The notes below the pieces were generated by a model, which saw only the letters and a program-made list of their open reading frames with translations, did no database searches and was not told the DNA's origin. From Hyaloperonospora brassicae (lineage: Eukaryota > Oomycota > Peronosporomycetes > Peronosporales > Peronosporaceae), in assembly GCA_947650285.1 (NCBI GenBank), contig CANTFL010001256.1:186001-250000 (forward strand): a stretch of 64,000 nucleotides of DNA, read 5' to 3'. Both the position numbers and the translations under genes were made by a program. Position 1 is the stretch's first letter, and each line of letters starts with the position of its first letter. Below, in pieces: positions 60,669 to 64,000 of the stretch.

Positions 60669-60680
60669 GTAAGAAGATCT

Positions 60681-61010
60681 TCAATTGATTTTACTTTTAT
60701 TTTGCATAGAATTACCTGTGCGGTCTGGATTGTGCCTGCCGTTGAGCTTCGAGAGGCATAGCTCGTACAGGTTCCAAATGGTGAGCCGAGAGTATGAGTC
60801 GGTCTGGAAAGCAATATATACAAGCAAACGTTGAGTCTTGTCACTCGACAAGACGGTGATCGAATAGATGCCACCCTGGTAAGACTTGTCGAGCGACAAG
60901 TTATTTGGCCTCAGCCAAAGGCGCCTTATTTCTTCTGCTCTAGCGCATACTGCGCTCGGTGACCTGTGGAAGCGCTTAAGCGTCTTCTTCAACCCTTGTT
61001 GTGAAGCCAT
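60681..61010 (-). CDS. Hypothetical 109-residue ORF
   Basis: Not recognised. Starts at an ATG and is basic (MASQQGLKKTLKRFHRSPSA), with a middle part that has regular alternating character (SLDKSYQGGIYSITVLSSD, RLLVYIAFQTDSYSRLTIW). No signal peptide. It ends at the edge of the minisatellite, so it may be the 5' part of a truncated gene. Confidence 0.25.
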   Translation of the reverse strand: MASQQGLKKTLKRFHRSPSAVCARAEEIRRLWLRPNNLSLDKSYQGGIYSITVLSSDKTQRLLVYIAFQTDSYSRLTIWNLYELCLSKLNGRHNPDRTGNSMQNKSKIN

Positions 61011-61932
61011 AGGAAGAGAAAGGTTATAAAGCTGTTGAGATCAAGCCGTTCTATGGAGAAACTTGTTGCAGAATTTGATTCCGACGAGAGCCACAACTAA
61101 ACCTGAAGGAACTAATCGTGAATGGATCTCGTTAATCCCAAAGAAACAGCCCAAATCGCCGACTATACCTGGCGATTTGTGGTATTGGTGCTTCAAATTC
61201 TTATTTTTACAATGTTGACCAACTACGATCCCACATAGGTATACTGCCTTTCAAACTCACGATAGATTGGCGAGGGGATTTTATCGGACTGGATGGTACT
61301 CCTGATACGGGGCATTGTATCATGCGAATACTGCCTGTTAGATGCAAGTTCATTGTTGCCTATTTATATAGGATGTTATTCTATACGTGTTATTTGCACA
61401 CATTAAGCATCTACAAGGAAAACTTATATTGTTTAAGTACACGATCATTCTATTACTCGCCTAAAATCGTATTCGACAATGTAAGTGAAGTCTATTAGTC
61501 ATAAGATTTTGGCTATAACACTTACTTGGACCGTTGTAGATCCGAAAACACTGCAAATGGGTCGATTCTGATGCATCACCTATGTATACTAAGCTCATTG
61601 AGTTTGGCTAGTTATGATCGAGGTCGTGTGTCTTGTGTATGACGACGCAGGTTATCGATTACAACTTGGTTCTCTTGTCCAAACAAGCTACATGTTCGGA
61701 AATGGATGATGACCGAACTTATGCGTTCTGAGCATCTTGAGGCTGCTCATCAGACGCACCTGTGCTGAAATCGTTAGATTGTGAATTACGTGTATTTTTA
61801 ATACGGAATAGCTCTGACTATCGTGTAGATGGTGATCTATCAACTTTGCAGTGATTGCGACGGTCTCATTGCCTCTTGTCACGAAGTTGCACTTTCATGG
61901 GCTTGATCGGCCGGCGCATTTATGAGAGCTGT
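61011..61932. other. AT-rich spacer
   Basis: No gene recognised on either strand. Confidence 0.45.
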
Positions 61933-62361
61933 ATGCAATCTAGATTGTATTGCAAAATTGGCGTCATTGTCTTTGCGGCAATCAGCCTTAACATTTACTT
62001 AAATACTCGTGCATGCAATCGTTTTTCGCACTATTCTACAGATTCGACAAACCTGAATAACTTTCTACGCTCGTTTACAACAATTCGACCCATAATGGAG
62101 CACAATGAAGCTCATTTAAGTTTGACTTCGGATGTTTCCAAACGTCGCCTTCCGATACGTGTCAATGCAACATGCCTCAGTATCAAGAGAGCGCTGCTCA
62201 CGCCCATATATTATTCAATGCAATTGGTTCAAAAAATGCTTCGGATGACGCTACCCGTATCATTCGATACATTGCAGGTTATCGAGAAGGATGTCGCTAG
62301 TGGTAACGTTATCACTCAAGGATCTCCAGATTACCCTAAGCGATGGTTGTGTACAATTTAG
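61933..62361 (+). CDS. Candidate small secreted protein with an RXLR-like (NFLR) motif
   Basis: 142 residues from the ATG at 61933. The N-terminus has a basic start (MQSRLYCK), a hydrophobic core (IGVIVFAAISLNIYL) and a plausible cleavage after TRA (residue 27), i.e. a signal-peptide pattern. At residues 43-46 it reads N-F-L-R, followed by NEAH at 58-61. Oomycete host-translocated effectors carry RXLR at this distance from the signal peptide, with an acidic EER box about 10-20 residues later; here the first Arg and the acidic box differ. The remaining ~80 residues are unrecognised and contain two Leu-rich helices. It is isolated in gene-poor, AT-rich sequence, the usual setting of such genes. 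It may be a diverged or decaying effector gene, or a chance frame. An upstream in-frame ATG at 61897 would disrupt the signal peptide. Confidence 0.4.
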   Translation: MQSRLYCKIGVIVFAAISLNIYLNTRACNRFSHYSTDSTNLNNFLRSFTTIRPIMEHNEAHLSLTSDVSKRRLPIRVNATCLSIKRALLTPIYYSMQLVQKMLRMTLPVSFDTLQVIEKDVASGNVITQGSPDYPKRWLCTI

Positions 62362-64000
62362 CACCCTGCGTTCCGATAACGCTACTTAGACTTGTACTAC
62401 TGATCAGAATGCATCACGACAACTCCACTATCGGATCTCGGTTGCTCGGTCATATCGTATTTGCAAGAGAACTACTAACAGGTGACATGCCGATGAATTT
62501 TGCAAGCGTTCGGTCTCGAGCGCTAAAGCAAGATGATGATAAAACGGTCCGATGTTTGGCACAGACAGATCCTTATAATTCGATCGGCTCCAGTTTTACA
62601 AACATAGCAGATGAGGCACATCTTAATAAGTGGTCGCTGCTATCTTGTAAGAACAATGAAGAAGGGGAATTGTTGTACTCATTCCCTTTTTGGTTGCATT
62701 CACTTCTTATTCAAAGTCACGTGGCACTCATTACCATACATAAACTAAGGTCTGACGCACTCACTAGGTAAAAAATATTATCGATTCAAATTTGAAAGCT
62801 CTTAAGGTTCGCTTTAGTAGCTATTCCAAATCTCGTACCGGACACCCACATCCATAAACACATTGTCCAATAGCTGCACATTTATCAGACTGATGTGTGC
62901 GGCCACACTAGTTGAGGGACATTAGCTCAACATTTTTTGCCACTGCTTATTGAGGCATCTATTCTCGACGCCGAGACCGATGCCGATTGAATGGCGTCGA
63001 TTTTCGAATGTTTGCAAACCGGACATCGATTCCGTGGCGCCTAGCGTGGATTACGTACGGTATGCCGCCCCTTTATTCCAACGCATCGGAACGATTGACT
63101 GAAGGGCAACTACTTCTGTTGTGGCGTATTCGTCTACATTTCCCACATCTCCGTTATTATACGTGACCTTCCTCGTATGTAAATTGGTTTGCGTCTCGCT
63201 TCGTACTGTTTTTGGGATATTGTTTGCGCCGACCGGTCTTCCGCGGGGTTGTGGTTTCACAAATGGCGATTTGAACTGGACAATAGCGTCAACCGTGCTG
63301 TTATTGCGTGAATGGTAGCATCTCTTCACATACCGTTGTCGTTCGGCGGATGCAAAAACTTCAATCCTGATGTCGAAGACAAGTCGGTTACATCTATTGA
63401 ATCGGAGAATCAGAAAGTGTGGCATTAGTTACCATTTGCTTCCCCTCTGTCGTGGCTGCTTTTCCAGAATAAGCGTTATCTTTACAGTACCGTTTCCATG
63501 ATGCATGGCTAAAAGTGGTGAAATATAAGTCGCGAAGAGGGCAAAAGGTTCTATTTGAATTAAGGAGTGGAGAACGAGTCGGTTGCATCCGTTGTATCAC
63601 GTGGACGTGGCCAAAGCTTTTGGGCACGTGGTTCAGACAAAAGGGAATCGAATTGAAAAGGGAGTGAATACAACAAATTCCTATCATAATGTGTAATGCG
63701 TAACTTAAAAGGGTGCGAATATAACCGAAAAGGGAACGAAGATAAAAGGTACCCCAAAGAAAGCATGAATTTGTGATAACTCACTCCCGACGTAAAATAT
63801 GACGAAAAGGTGTAAAAACCATGGGTTTCGATGACTAGATGTACAGCACACCCACGTATAATTGTTTAATTAGTCCTGTGACTGTGCCTGTATCGGAAAA
63901 AGTGCGAGTTGGCATGTTATTGTGTGGGGACAATGTGCTCCTTGCGATTCCACCGTTGAATTGAACTCGGAATATCGTGTCACAGGCTACGAAAGGCACG
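62362..64000. other. AT-rich right end of the window
   Basis: No gene I can support. A 142-codon plus-strand frame (62343-62771) overlaps the end of the candidate secreted protein in another frame and has no recognisable features. A 124-codon minus-strand frame (63051-63425) contains an AT-hook-like RGRPVG but no family match. Confidence 0.4.

Noticed and set aside
62343..62771. 142-codon plus-strand frame overlapping the candidate secreted protein
   Set aside because: No signal peptide, no motif, and it starts inside the preceding frame; nothing supports it as a gene.
63051..63425. 124-codon minus-strand frame with an AT-hook-like RGRPVG
   Set aside because: A single short motif in an otherwise unrecognised frame in AT-rich sequence is too little to call a gene.

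Overview
The window looks like nuclear DNA of an oomycete, most likely a Phytophthora or downy-mildew relative (Peronosporales). This is an inference from four things: compact genes with 0-3 short GT-AG introns (66-100 bp), GC-rich housekeeping coding sequence set in AT-richer repeat-rich spacers, Ty3/gypsy, Ty1/copia, LINE and MULE remnants, and no bacterial operon or Shine-Dalgarno organisation. The species cannot be fixed from the sequence alone.

Layout. At 0.9-3.1 kb (minus) is a four-exon ABC-class P-loop ATPase (PF09818 / MRB1590-like). From 3.1 to 8.3 kb no gene is visible, and 8.3-12.4 kb holds a heavily decayed Ty1/copia element. At 13.4-17.7 kb is a divergent housekeeping pair: mitochondrial proline dehydrogenase (minus) and cytosolic-type glycyl-tRNA synthetase (plus), sharing a 576-bp upstream region. 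From 17.7 to 35 kb is a repeat desert: a MULE-type DNA transposon with ~134-bp terminal inverted repeats (20.3-22.9 kb), an LTR plus gag-protease fragment of a Ty3/gypsy element (25.7-27.8 kb), and a decayed LINE whose upstream ORF has an OTU-like cysteine-protease motif (28.2-32.6 kb, minus). At 35.0-36.1 kb (minus) is DAHP synthase, the first shikimate-pathway enzyme, and at 41.7-43.1 kb (plus) is chorismate synthase, the last. A tRNA-Arg(CCT) lies just upstream of the latter. At 43.7-47.7 kb is the densest cluster: a SAC3/GANP-family (LENG8/Thp3-like) protein (minus), mitochondrial monothiol glutaredoxin GRX5 (plus) and a CCDC97-like protein (plus). At 48.8-56.4 kb is a complete-length but inactivated Ty3/gypsy chromovirus on the minus strand, with two ~480-bp LTRs, gag, protease, RT-RNase H, integrase, chromodomain, a polypurine tract and an apparent antisense ORF next to the 3' LTR. 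From 56.4 to 64 kb the sequence is AT-rich and gene-poor, with a minisatellite, a pseudogene-like frame, and a short candidate secreted protein with an RXLR-like motif at the expected position.

How the genes fit together. The recognisable genes are core metabolism and RNA-handling functions: proline catabolism, glycine charging, entry to and exit from the aromatic pathway, mitochondrial Fe-S assembly, and mRNA export/splicing-associated factors. They form small GC-rich islands with short shared promoters, separated by transposon graveyards. The two shikimate genes are about 5.6 kb apart and divergent, which is loose linkage and not an operon. All splice sites given here were read by eye from GT-AG boundaries and protein continuity, with no transcript data.
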